Assembly (NCBI GenBank): GCA_030374735.1
Contig: JASCIV010000212.1
Span: forward strand, 1 to 31,928
Length of the DNA stretch: 31,928 nucleotides
Reading direction: 5' to 3'
Source: Gracilaria caudata
Lineage: Eukaryota > Rhodophyta > Florideophyceae > Gracilariales > Gracilariaceae
Part shown: positions 16,519 through 25,259 of the stretch, piece after piece
Numbering within the stretch: position 1 is the stretch's first letter
How the letters are laid out: the number at the start of each line of letters is the position of its first letter
Position numbers and translations under genes: made by a program
The notes under the pieces: generated by a model
Databases searched by the model: none
The model's input: the letters and a program-made list of their open reading frames with translations, nothing else
Told to the model about the DNA's origin: nothing

Positions 16519-19500
16519 ATGCAGGCGCACAATCGGGCGCAGGGCCCCAGCGGAGCACGGGACAGCTCGCATGTCCCGTTCGCGCGTCGACGTACCAAAG
16601 TCGCCCAGTGCGACGCCCCGGCGCGCCCGCCGCCGCCCGCCGCCCTTCCGCAGCTGCCGCTCGTCAGTGCCGTCGCTCTCCCGCAGCAGCCGCTGGTCCG
16701 GCCTGTCGCCATGCCCGCCTCCTCTGCTGCGACGCCGCCGGCGCTTGAAAGCGTCGTGCACGCGCTGCTCACCGCCATCAATACCGCGCCGCAGCAGTCG
16801 TTGCTGGCGACCGCGCTGCGCTCCATTCTCAACCCGCTTACTCACCTCAGCCATATCACCCGCTTCGCGCATCACCAGCACGCCGCGGAGTTGCGCTGCG
16901 TCGTCAACTTTGCGGAAGATGTGCATGCGTTGCTTCGCAATCACTCCGATCGTCTGGAGGTTCACAAGCGCCTTACCGAACTGTACGCCTCCGCGCTGTC
17001 GCTGCAGCGCGAGCTGGACGCTAGGGGTTTCACCACAGCCTTTCAGCCCTCCCATATGGTTGCGGCCAGGATCAACAACGTCATGGAGTGTCTCAGTGAC
17101 AGTTCGCGTCATAACGCCTCTTTGTCCGACGTCAAGCGCGTGCTTCTTTCTCTCCCAGCGCTATACGAGACCTTGGAGTATCTCGTTAAACTCCCGCTCT
17201 CCATATCCAGCTTAGGCATTGCGTTTCGCTCAGCTATCGATGCTACCGCCATTTTGTCCGGTGTTCCGCCCGCAAATCAAAGGTACACCTCACCGACTGC
17301 ACAGCGTTTAGAAACAATTCTTGACAACGTACAAACGTATAAAGATCGTCTTGACGACTGTTCTCTTCCTGAAAGTGAGAAGGATATTATACGCGATTGT
17401 CTGCAAACCGTCTTGGAAACAGACAAGCTCACCGCTGACCGAATACGCATCACAACCTTTCCAAAGCAATCCTTTTCATTGCCTCACGAGATAGGAAGGT
17501 CTCCGCACACTACGGTGTACAAAGCTGCCTTCTCTATGCGCCACGGACCAGCACCACTGTGGACCACTACCGTAGCGCTCAAGGCGCTCCACCTTTCACT
17601 TTGTTCAAGATTGCGTTACCTTTACTTTATTGAAGAATCTCTCCGCCTTCAGTCCTTTTCCCACCCATGTCTTCCCACCTTCTATGGTGCCAGTTGGCCT
17701 TTCACAGTCAAAGGCTCCCACACTAAGATTCATCATGTACTTGACATGCCTACTGCACCAGTTGCCCTCATTGCCACAGAACTCATGACCCACAATTTGC
17801 ACCACGCCCGACAAAAAGCATGCTTGCGACCTCTTTCCGCTCGCCTTAAGATTCTGCGAGATATCGCCAACGCAATCTGTTACTTGCACCGCGGAAAGAT
17901 ATATCATGGTCGTATTATGCCGCAGAATGTTATGGTGCGCATTCATGGCGACTGCCTCTATGGGAACGCAAAACTTGACGTCACGACATTCCTCAGTCGC
18001 GCCGTCTTGTCCACCCAACAGAAAACAAGGTGCACAAAGAATCTATTGTACTTCTCACCAGAACAGATAAGCCATGGTCAAAAATACTACACTGGAGATA
18101 TATGGAGCTTTGGTATGGTTGCGTGTTATTTATTGATCGATGGGCCTCACCTCTTGCACAATCCTTCCGAAGAAGCGATCTTAAAGCTTATCATGAACAA
18201 GACGCTGGTTGACAATGCTAAGAAGTGGTGTGCATGTATCTGTGACATTCGGCTGCGTGAGATTGTTTCTCGTTGCCTTCTAGAGGATCCCGAGCGCAGA
18301 ATCGACTCTCAGACATTGTTCGACCTTATTCAAGCGGCTGTACACAGATTACCTGAGGAGCCGGAGAAGGCGCCTCTCAGTGAAAATCCCTATGAGGATG
18401 TTGACGACGTGGTGTTGGACTCCAGTGGTGACCCGGCAAATCCCATTATCATACATGCGGACGACGACAGTGACGAAGTAACCTTCGTTGGGAAGAAACG
18501 GGGAAGAGAGTCCTCATCCAGTTCTCCATTACGTCGACCACGTCCACGTCTGATCATAGATGATGATGAGTCCGAAGAAGAAAGCAAACAGAAGGTCTCG
18601 TCTCCACCAATGCAACGACCAAATCCTGTTTTTGGTGGCGAATTGCAGAAATGTCTCGAAAAGGGTTCAGCTGAGTTCAACCAGGCAATGCATATTCTTA
18701 ATGATACGCACGGGGACCTAGCCCAAGCTTTTCAACTATTCATGAAAGCTGCCGAATGGGAGTTTGTTGAAGCATATCGTTATTGTGGTCAGTACTTGCT
18801 AAACGGCTGGGGAACGACGCAAAATCACGAGGAAGCGGTAAAGTATCTCCGAAAAGCGGCTGCTTGGAATGATTCGGAAGGCATTCGCTTGCTCGGAGTC
18901 TGCCACGAAGAAGGACACGGAGTCCCTGTTAACTTTGCTGAGGCAATTCGTTTGTACAAGAAAGCCGCTAATTTGGGCGAGCCCACGGCAAATACCAACA
19001 TCGCGATATGCTACGACAAAGGACTCGGAGTTCGAAAGAATAAACGCACAGCCATATCGTACTACAAAAAAGCAGCTGCAGAGGATGACGAAGTCGCATT
19101 GAACAACCTAGGAGTTCTTTACAACCAAGGCTCAAAACAAGAATTCTCTCTGGCTGTCTATTACTTCAGGGAAGCGATCAAATATGGGAGCCTTGAAGCG
19201 CAATGCAATCTCGGCGATTGCTATATGTACGGCCAAGGAGTGCCTAAAGATTTCTTAAAAGCAATGGAGCTTTACAATGAGTCCTCAGAAAAGGGGAATC
19301 TTGTTGCTCGAACAGAGATGGCTACATTGTACTATCTTGGCTTAGGAGTCGCTGTTGACCACGTGAAGGCAATATCCATGTATCGGGAGGCTTCGTCAAT
19401 TCCTGAGGCTCTTCGCTGGCTTGGAATCGCGCATTATGATGGAAACGGAGTTGACCAGAACATCGAGGAAGCAGTAAGATTGTTTCGTCAAGCTATTGAT

Positions 19501-19761
19501 ATGGGTAGTCATGAAGCTAACCTAGACTTGGGGATGTGTTATTTTGAAGGAAAGGGTGTCCCTCAAAGTTATGAACAGGCACTGGAGCATTACAAGGTGG
19601 CTGCAGAAAACGACTCAAAAGAGGCAAGTTTGTGGATTGGGAACATGTACTTTGAAGGACTCGGGGTACAGAAGGATTTGAACATCGCATACAAGTGGTA
19701 CAAGGAAGGCGAGGAAGTCGATCTCACATACTTGTATTTGAAAGATGCATCAAAAGTTTAA
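16519..19761 (+). CDS. Pseudokinase fused to a C-terminal array of Sel1 repeats
   Basis: 1080 residues from the first in-frame ATG (upstream codons offer only GTG). A Pro/Ala-rich leader (1-75) leads into a helical region (75-310). A protein-kinase fold follows at about 318-612: a glycine-loop remnant, the VAIK-type lysine in TVALK (K355), SPEQ in place of APE (513-516) and DIWSFG (527-532). The catalytic loop reads HGRIMPQN instead of HRDLKPxN and DFG is absent (DVTT), so catalytic activity is very unlikely. A linker (about 625-695) carries a basic NLS-like stretch between 659 and 677 and three hydrophobic-acidic, SUMO-interaction-like motifs: VVLD, IIIHADDD and LIIDDDE. Residues about 730-1075 are nine complete plus one partial Sel1 (TPR-like) repeats with AxxxYxxA and GxGVxxD signatures. 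A signalling scaffold is inferred. The N-terminal third is visibly more GC-rich than the rest. Confidence 0.85.
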   Translation: MQAHNRAQGPSGARDSSHVPFARRRTKVAQCDAPARPPPPAALPQLPLVSAVALPQQPLVRPVAMPASSAATPPALESVVHALLTAINTAPQQSLLATALRSILNPLTHLSHITRFAHHQHAAELRCVVNFAEDVHALLRNHSDRLEVHKRLTELYASALSLQRELDARGFTTAFQPSHMVAARINNVMECLSDSSRHNASLSDVKRVLLSLPALYETLEYLVKLPLSISSLGIAFRSAIDATAILSGVPPANQRYTSPTAQRLETILDNVQTYKDRLDDCSLPESEKDIIRDCLQTVLETDKLTADRIRITTFPKQSFSLPHEIGRSPHTTVYKAAFSMRHGPAPLWTTTVALKALHLSLCSRLRYLYFIEESLRLQSFSHPCLPTFYGASWPFTVKGSHTKIHHVLDMPTAPVALIATELMTHNLHHARQKACLRPLSARLKILRDIANAICYLHRGKIYHGRIMPQNVMVRIHGDCLYGNAKLDVTTFLSRAVLSTQQKTRCTKNLLYFSPEQISHGQKYYTGDIWSFGMVACYLLIDGPHLLHNPSEEAILKLIMNKTLVDNAKKWCACICDIRLREIVSRCLLEDPERRIDSQTLFDLIQAAVHRLPEEPEKAPLSENPYEDVDDVVLDSSGDPANPIIIHADDDSDEVTFVGKKRGRESSSSSPLRRPRPRLIIDDDESEEESKQKVSSPPMQRPNPVFGGELQKCLEKGSAEFNQAMHILNDTHGDLAQAFQLFMKAAEWEFVEAYRYCGQYLLNGWGTTQNHEEAVKYLRKAAAWNDSEGIRLLGVCHEEGHGVPVNFAEAIRLYKKAANLGEPTANTNIAICYDKGLGVRKNKRTAISYYKKAAAEDDEVALNNLGVLYNQGSKQEFSLAVYYFREAIKYGSLEAQCNLGDCYMYGQGVPKDFLKAMELYNESSEKGNLVARTEMATLYYLGLGVAVDHVKAISMYREASSIPEALRWLGIAHYDGNGVDQNIEEAVRLFRQAIDMGSHEANLDLGMCYFEGKGVPQSYEQALEHYKVAAENDSKEASLWIGNMYFEGLGVQKDLNIAYKWYKEGEEVDLTYLYLKDASKV

Positions 19762-20248
19762 AACGAGAATCCTTAACTTTTAACAAGGCGAGCTTACGAA
19801 AAATCAACCCAATAGTCTTCTTGAGTTTTGAACTTGACGACATTCTGGACTCTTTCTGCGACAGCCTTGTCTCCCAGAACGTACAGGAGAGAAGTTGGGA
19901 TGGCTTACACAGATGTCCACATCCTCAATCCCAAGATTCTTGCTAGGCACTAATGCTGTCCTGCATTCATTGTCATACAATGACATCTGCATCCAACCCA
20001 AATGGCTGCTCCTCTTCTTCCGTGCGCCACTGTTTGCTCCCGAATCAGCAGTTTCTCTTGACCTGGAAGCAGCGACAATTTCTTTCTTGCAAAAGTCGAT
20101 TCGCTCAATGGTACTCCGAGGAACTCTAGAAGAGGGGTCAGAAGGAAGGGAAACCCCACAGTTTTGAACTGAACCGAGGTCGGGGAAGCCCCCTGTTCAG
20201 ATAAACGAAGAAAATTCACATATCAGTTGGAACTGATGTTGTGACAGC
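19762..20248. other. Intergenic between convergent genes, no gene seen
   Basis: 3' regions of the pseudokinase-Sel1 gene and the four-TM gene. Short frames on both strands (for example 19950-20219 minus) have no recognisable content. Confidence 0.4.
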
Positions 20249-20890
20249 TTACGCATCCCCTGGGTTCTTGTCATTCATGTCCTTGGAGTCTTCAACCATT
20301 CCGTTCGGGGATTGTTCTGAGTCAAGACCCGAATCAGTTTTTGGGGTACCGACCTTATGCATGTACTCCTCCTCAGGAGTTTCAACATCGGCTAGTCCTC
20401 GCTCCATCTCTTCCATTTTCTCTGCTGGAGCCTTCGATCCGTTTCCTAGAGGGAAGGGACCGTCGCTGCTCGTGAGCACCATGAACAACGCAATACACAC
20501 AAGCACTTCTGCGATCCACGCGAAAGTGACAGCAATAGTGTTGCCCAGACCGGTGCTGACAGCTGAAACTATTCCAATAGTGTTGCCCAAACCGGTTCTG
20601 ACAGATGACACTATCCCAACGCAAATCGAATACAGGATGAACAAAATAACTGCGAAAACGATTTCGAGCTTAATGATGGGCTCGATATCGCAAAGAAGAG
20701 CAAGACACATTACTATACTGAAAACTGTTCCCAAAACTCCAATGGTGATGATACCCCTCAGTCGAACGGGACAAGAATTGAATGTGTCGCAGATTTCCGC
20801 AATATTACCGAAAACGACAAGAGAGCACAGAGTAATCGCCCCATAAACCCAGCTGCGAACGCGACGGTTGTTGATCGTCATCTCAGTCAT
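20249..20890 (-). CDS. Four-transmembrane (MARVEL-like) protein with acidic tail
   Basis: 213 residues, ATG start. Hydrophobic segments lie at about 14-32, 46-66, 73-92 and 119-139. The first loop has two cysteines (C34, C40) and the C-terminal tail (142-213) is rich in Glu, Asp, Ser and Pro. Short N-terminus, four spans and a long polar tail resemble MARVEL/tetraspan proteins of the endomembrane system, but no motif secures the family. Between TM3 and TM4 the sequence TGLGNTI appears twice, 14 residues apart, from an exact-period 42-bp duplication (20533-20574 and 20575-20616) that still looks young. A second ATG at codon 4 is possible. Divergent from a gene-poor region. Confidence 0.65.
   Translation of the reverse strand: MTEMTINNRRVRSWVYGAITLCSLVVFGNIAEICDTFNSCPVRLRGIITIGVLGTVFSIVMCLALLCDIEPIIKLEIVFAVILFILYSICVGIVSSVRTGLGNTIGIVSAVSTGLGNTIAVTFAWIAEVLVCIALFMVLTSSDGPFPLGNGSKAPAEKMEEMERGLADVETPEEEYMHKVGTPKTDSGLDSEQSPNGMVEDSKDMNDKNPGDA
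20533..20616 (-). repeat. 42-bp in-frame tandem duplication
   Basis: Two adjacent 42-bp copies share most positions, including CAATAGTGTTGCCCA at the head of each. They encode two 14-residue units containing TGLGNTI. The difference between copies is a handful of substitutions and there are no indels. Confidence 0.8.
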
Positions 20891-23237
20891 CTTCGTTCCT
20901 TATGTTAACGAGAGCGTTTCGTCTGATTTGATCAGAGGCAACCCTTGTTCTTTCACTGAGAGTGGTGGCTGTGCTGGGCAATGAAAATGGATTGGAGTTT
21001 GGAACAGGTAATTTATACTCCGATGAATCGATTCCAGTTCGCTACTGGTCTGCTGTAATCAGGGAAGTCACCATCTAAGGTTGCAAAGAATGTTCAATGA
21101 TTGGGACTATGCTCCCTTTCATTTTTATTTGAAAGACCACAAGGGGACAAGACTGAGCATGAAGCGTCAGAAGGCATGTTGAAAACACTTACACGAGATG
21201 CTATGGACCGAATCATTCAGTTGGTATCGTGGGACATGGTTCTCAAAACTAGCCTCCGCTTTTTTCTCGATATACAGAAAGGACAAGATAACCACGTTGT
21301 GTCGTTTAGACAGAGACCCTCTTAATCGAGGATTTTGGTAAAGAGTGAGACATATTCCCGAGGGAGAAGTGACACGCAAAGCCCGCTCACTCGGAAAGAC
21401 TACTCTGCGCGGGCCATGAAAGCTAACATTTGAGGCATCATATGTTAATACTAGTTTGAATTCGAAATTGCAGGAGCTTCAGGACATTGTTTAGGGTTGC
21501 ATATTGAGTTTCGAAAGAAACACAATACTTCTCGAGTTATGAACGGGGCTCTCGATTTCTGATCGTGTTCGATTGCAGAACCGGACCAGAAAACGTATTA
21601 AGTACAGAGGCCTGCCTAGACCCTTTCAAGAGATCTCCGAGGAGCATATGTCTCACTGTAAGATGGATTGGATTTGTTCATTGATGCTGCTTGGTTCTAC
21701 GAAGCTGACGTCAGCCATCAGGTAAGGAAAACCGGGGGTTGTTAGGGCCGATGATTTAAAGTGGTTATTGTCTGAGGGTACGAATTGGGCATGGAGTTTA
21801 CGTGTAAATACATATATCCCAAGTGAAGCCCGACACGTACTGTTCTAGTTCACTGTCTAACTAGCAGCGCCCCGTGTAGCTTTGCTTTTCGTGTGCATGG
21901 AGGTGCAAAGTATCGCCGCCGGTCGTTAATCAGTTGGAGAAGTGGGCCATGCGTATCGCTCATTCTGAGCAAAGGGCACAAACATCGTTTCTCAACGGTT
22001 ACCTTGGCCCTGACAAGACCAATAGACTTTGACAATGTCCCTCCCTAGTCAAGGCTCATATTATAGGCGCTTGGAAGTTCTGGTAAGCATCATCGCAAGT
22101 CTACAAAACAATCCCTGGGGCTTTCCAGGCGGACATGCGGAAGAACCCTTAGACGTTGTTGATAATATATTTTGAAGCCCAAGATGTGTACTGGTAGTAC
22201 CAGTCTGGTACAACGTCTGTGAGAGTGAGTAGAGCATAGATACCGTTAGCAGATTGTTAGCAATAACTGCAACGGGGATCTAGAAAGCTTCGCGGCCTCT
22301 ATCGAACACATAGTTTGACGTTGTGTATGACATATTTTGCCACATAAGGAACTACTTGGGTTTACTTCAGGTAAGAAGGAGAGGTTAGAGGGTCAAAGGG
22401 GACAGAACGCCAAATTGGCTTGCTACCGCACAAGCGATTGCATCTACTCTCATCGATTGCGACTCGCTCTCTCTCTCTCCCTATTTATGGGTACCCTAGC
22501 CTAATTACGGCATAGTATAGGGCGCTTCTGGACAAAGAACCGCTTTCTCACGAGGTAGGCCAGCCCCAGAAGATGCAGCAATGGTCAACGTCCCACATAC
22601 AACTGTCCTAGCGTTGCTTCGATTGCCACGCACCCCTGTTGGGAGCAATCAAACCCTCAAAGGGAATTCACCATGTACAAAGTAGGGTTCTACGAAGGGT
22701 ATTTTGTTTACAAGGAAATGTGTTTTATACCTTGCAAGATTTATCCCTTGGTGATTTCCACAGTTGCTCGTATCATGTGAAGAAATCGATGGGTATATTA
22801 AGCGGTTGAAAACATAAAGGGTTACCACAATGTATTACAGAGTATCTGAAGCGTTTCTCTTTAACCCTTTAACCCGCTTTGTTACCTCTGCAACATTTCT
22901 TCCTGAAGTTTACCTTTCATAGAGGTTCAAATTTAAAGAAGCTCCTACGCATCAAGGAGAAAGAGAGATCTTGTGATGCCCACGGTGGTGTGTTCTTTTG
23001 TCAAAGCATGTTTCGGCCAAAACTGAGAACTCGCTGTCGTGTTCATGTCATGCTGGAAATAACAGAAATACGCACTGTATCTCTACTGTAACTCTCTTGT
23101 GCCGAAGAATAGTGCTCAAGAAAATCGAGCTCCAAACAAGATCTTGCCGATGAGCTCAACTCTGTCTCAAACGCGTTCTGTCTTCCTCCAGATTTCTCTG
23201 TGTTGAGTGGTTTCCTTGATAGCACAAGCCTCAAAGT
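20891..23237. other. Gene-poor 2.3-kb region with broken coding-like fragments
   Basis: No intact gene. Two plus-strand stretches read like protein: 21027-21340, interrupted by one in-frame TGA near 21180, and 21543-21725. Other content: a CT-dinucleotide run near 22466-22480, the palindrome ACTGGTAGTACCAGT at 22190-22204, and an imperfect inverted repeat around 22798-22880 built on AAAGGGTTA / TAACCCTTT. It may be a decayed mobile element or contain an unrecognised spliced gene. Confidence 0.4.
21027..21725 (+). pseudogene. Possible decayed coding fragments, family not recognised
   Basis: Fragment 1 (21027-21340) reads FNDWDYAPFHFYLKDHKG and later HEMLWTESFSWYRGTWFS in the same frame, with one TGA between them. 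It ends at TTTTG|GTAAAG, a possible donor. Fragment 2 (21543-21725, same frame) reads RIKYRGLPRPFQEISEEH and HCKMDWICSLMLLGSTKL. It contains an acceptor-like GATTGCAG at 21571-21578 and ends at CATCAG|GTAAGG. Composition looks protein-like rather than random, but ORFs this short are common by chance. Either a degenerate repeat-borne gene or exons of a spliced gene. Confidence 0.3.
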
Positions 23238-24143
23238 ATGGCTCATTTCGCGAAATATGCTTTCCTCAACTTCCCTGTAAAACCGAATGTCTCCGATAAT
23301 AGAAGACACGAGAGACAACCAAGCTTCTGCAACTACCCGATGCTTTACCGAAAGCGAAGGTCTTCTGCTTGCAGTTTGGGCGAATCCCACAGTGAAATGA
23401 TCAAGTCGCATCAACTGAAGGCCAGGTACCCGACGAATCGACAACATATGCATAAACTAGCACCCTTCCATTTCGTAAACCTTACGAATGGAATCGAAGC
23501 TTTACCACAGCTTCAGAACATGATGCAAAAAGAAGAAGTTCGATTTACAAGGATCCAAAGCTCGCATTGTGAAAGAGCGGCGTACAATAAGATTTTGGCG
23601 CACGTAGACAACGAACTGCTCTTTGCATTGGCGTGCGGACGAGACTGCTATGTGTATGATTTTGGCAGTCGAAACAAGCAGAGTGGTGTGCCCAGAGCTC
23701 TCTTTCTTGGGCTGCAGTTCATCAAATGGAGCCTCGCATATCTCTGGTTCGGAACAGAAGCGCCAGAATTTGTTCCTAGCAGGGTACTAGTCCGCGGCAA
23801 GAACTTGGTTCCATACTGGCAGAATGAGGTGATGCCCTTCAAAATTGAGAAGAACACGAAACAGAAGGTCAGGTACTTTTCCGCTTATGCAAGAGAACTT
23901 GGCGTGAGGACCATAAGTCTGCATGCGGTGTACGGGAAAGTGAGTGAAATAGATGGCCGCAAAGAACTACATGTTAAGATGATTCGGGAGTGGCTCAAGA
24001 CACAGGAAAGAAGTAATAGTTGGAATTCAGATATTGCATCTTGGATGACAAACAGCGGTTTTGCTCTTTACGATCCCAACTTAACGATCGAACAGCTAAC
24101 GGAAACCCAGGCATGGATAGCTGCTCTCAGTGAAGAGAGGTAA
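23238..24143 (+). CDS. Conserved plant/algal-type protein of unknown function, possibly organellar
   Basis: 301 residues; ATG with A at -3 and G at +4. The first 70 or so residues are low in acidic residues and rich in Arg, Ser, His and Asn, which could be a transit peptide. The core has FTRIQSSHCE (103-112), YVYDFGSR (138-145) and GLQFIKWSLAYLWFG (158-172). I recall this pattern from an uncharacterised family shared by land plants and algae, but cannot verify it here. A later Trp-rich, charged region (about 200-300) has no recognisable motif. No catalytic residues can be named. It is followed at about 160 bp by the 3' end of RPS18 on the other strand. Confidence 0.65.
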   Translation: MAHFAKYAFLNFPVKPNVSDNRRHERQPSFCNYPMLYRKRRSSACSLGESHSEMIKSHQLKARYPTNRQHMHKLAPFHFVNLTNGIEALPQLQNMMQKEEVRFTRIQSSHCERAAYNKILAHVDNELLFALACGRDCYVYDFGSRNKQSGVPRALFLGLQFIKWSLAYLWFGTEAPEFVPSRVLVRGKNLVPYWQNEVMPFKIEKNTKQKVRYFSAYARELGVRTISLHAVYGKVSEIDGRKELHVKMIREWLKTQERSNSWNSDIASWMTNSGFALYDPNLTIEQLTETQAWIAALSEER

Positions 24144-24306
24144 CACAGTACTTAAACAGTAAAGTATGTTCGAGTCATTGAGATTATGACCGCCGATCAC
24201 AGCAACATAGCCTATCGCGTACATATCATTCAGGGCTATAATTGTAACCTGTTACGCAGAAAAGCAAATCGCAAGCACCGCGTACATGACCCCAGATCCT
24301 GTTCGT

Positions 24307-24771
24307 TTATGCCTTCTTCTTGGATACACCCACTGTGCGTCCGCGGCGGCCAGTGGTCTTCGTATGCTGACCACGGACGCGAAGACCGAAGTAGTGTCGC
24401 ATACCACGATGAGAACGAATCTTTCTCAGGCGATCGAGATCTTCTCTCATCTTAAAATCCAGCTGATTTGCGATAAGTTGTGTGGTCTTTCCGTCCTTGA
24501 AGTCGCGTTGCCTGTTCAGAAAATAGTCCGGGATCTTGAACTGGCGCGGACTTTGAATGATAGTGACGATGCGGTCGATTTCTTCGTTGGTGAGAGAACC
24601 AGCGCGTTTTGTGAGATCTATATCTGCCTTCTTGAGTACGAGGTTGGAAAAGCGGCGACCGACACCCTTGATCGAAGTGAGGGCGTACATAACCTTTTGG
24701 CGGCCATCGATGTTTGTATTCAGCACACGAAGGATGTGCTGAAAGTCCTCGCCTTCCATGATAACTGCCAT
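24307..24771 (-). CDS. RPS18: 40S ribosomal protein S18 (uS13)
   Basis: 154 residues, starting MAVIMEGEDFQHILR; the family is usually 152-156 long. A component of the small-subunit head that contacts tRNA and the large subunit. Recognisable blocks: LRVLNTNIDG, ALTSIKGVGRRF (helix-two-turn-helix entry), FLNRQRDFKDGK, RGMRHYFGLRVRGQHTKTTG and a Lys-rich end. The ATG was chosen because the upstream in-frame extension (to about 24978) is not part of any known S18. No intron in the coding region. Divergent from the REX4 gene. Confidence 0.98.
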   Translation of the reverse strand: MAVIMEGEDFQHILRVLNTNIDGRQKVMYALTSIKGVGRRFSNLVLKKADIDLTKRAGSLTNEEIDRIVTIIQSPRQFKIPDYFLNRQRDFKDGKTTQLIANQLDFKMREDLDRLRKIRSHRGMRHYFGLRVRGQHTKTTGRRGRTVGVSKKKA

Positions 24772-25259
24772 CTTTGAGTAGCCCTTTTTGCTTTCGCACA
24801 CGCTAAAACTGACTTCACGAGGACAACTGCGTACGGTCTTTCGCCTTCGGCGGGAAGGGAGCGTGGAGAACAACAAATTCCAATGCCGGTTCACGAACAA
24901 TGGTGGTCGATGAACTGGGTCGCCGGCGGGAACACCTTCATAGCCATGTACAGATGGTCCACGTTGATCTAGAATCATTTAAAACAAAAAAAAATTGTTT
25001 ACAATTGTATATTTTGACGATGGAAAAGCAAAATTTTGACTTCTATACGGCACTTGCATCGGCGCCCAGAAGAACGTGCCTTCGCACTTCTCAAGTTCGT
25101 AGAGTCCAGTGTCGAAGTCAGAAGTGCGGCGCAGAAACTGGTGGGGTCGAGTCCGGGGTACTTCTTTGAACATTGTCTTTCGTCACCTGCAATACCTGTA
25201 CGGCCTGACGCGTGCTTTCGTGGTGCACATGAGAAGGACACATCGAAAAGAAAACCAGT
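24772..25259. promoter_or_regulatory. Shared divergent promoter region RPS18 / REX4
   Basis: 488 bp between two divergent starts, both of ribosome-related genes. It contains an AT-rich island at about 24973-25020 with a nine-A run, a good candidate for a nucleosome-free region. Short frames around 25036-25329 overlap the REX4 start and have no support. Confidence 0.5.

Noticed and set aside
21027..21340. In-frame TGA as a selenocysteine codon
   Set aside because: No SECIS-like structure or selenoprotein motif is visible; a stop in a decayed frame or intronic sequence is simpler.
22466..22480. CT-dinucleotide run as a polypyrimidine tract of an intron
   Set aside because: No AG acceptor follows with a sensible open frame; treated as a short microsatellite.
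22915..22945. AGGTTCAAATTT as a tRNA B box
   Set aside because: Lacks the conserved CC end of the B box, and no A box or cloverleaf can be drawn upstream.
24772..24978. N-terminal extension of RPS18
   Set aside because: In frame but not part of the highly conserved family; the MAVIMEGEDF start matches the usual length.
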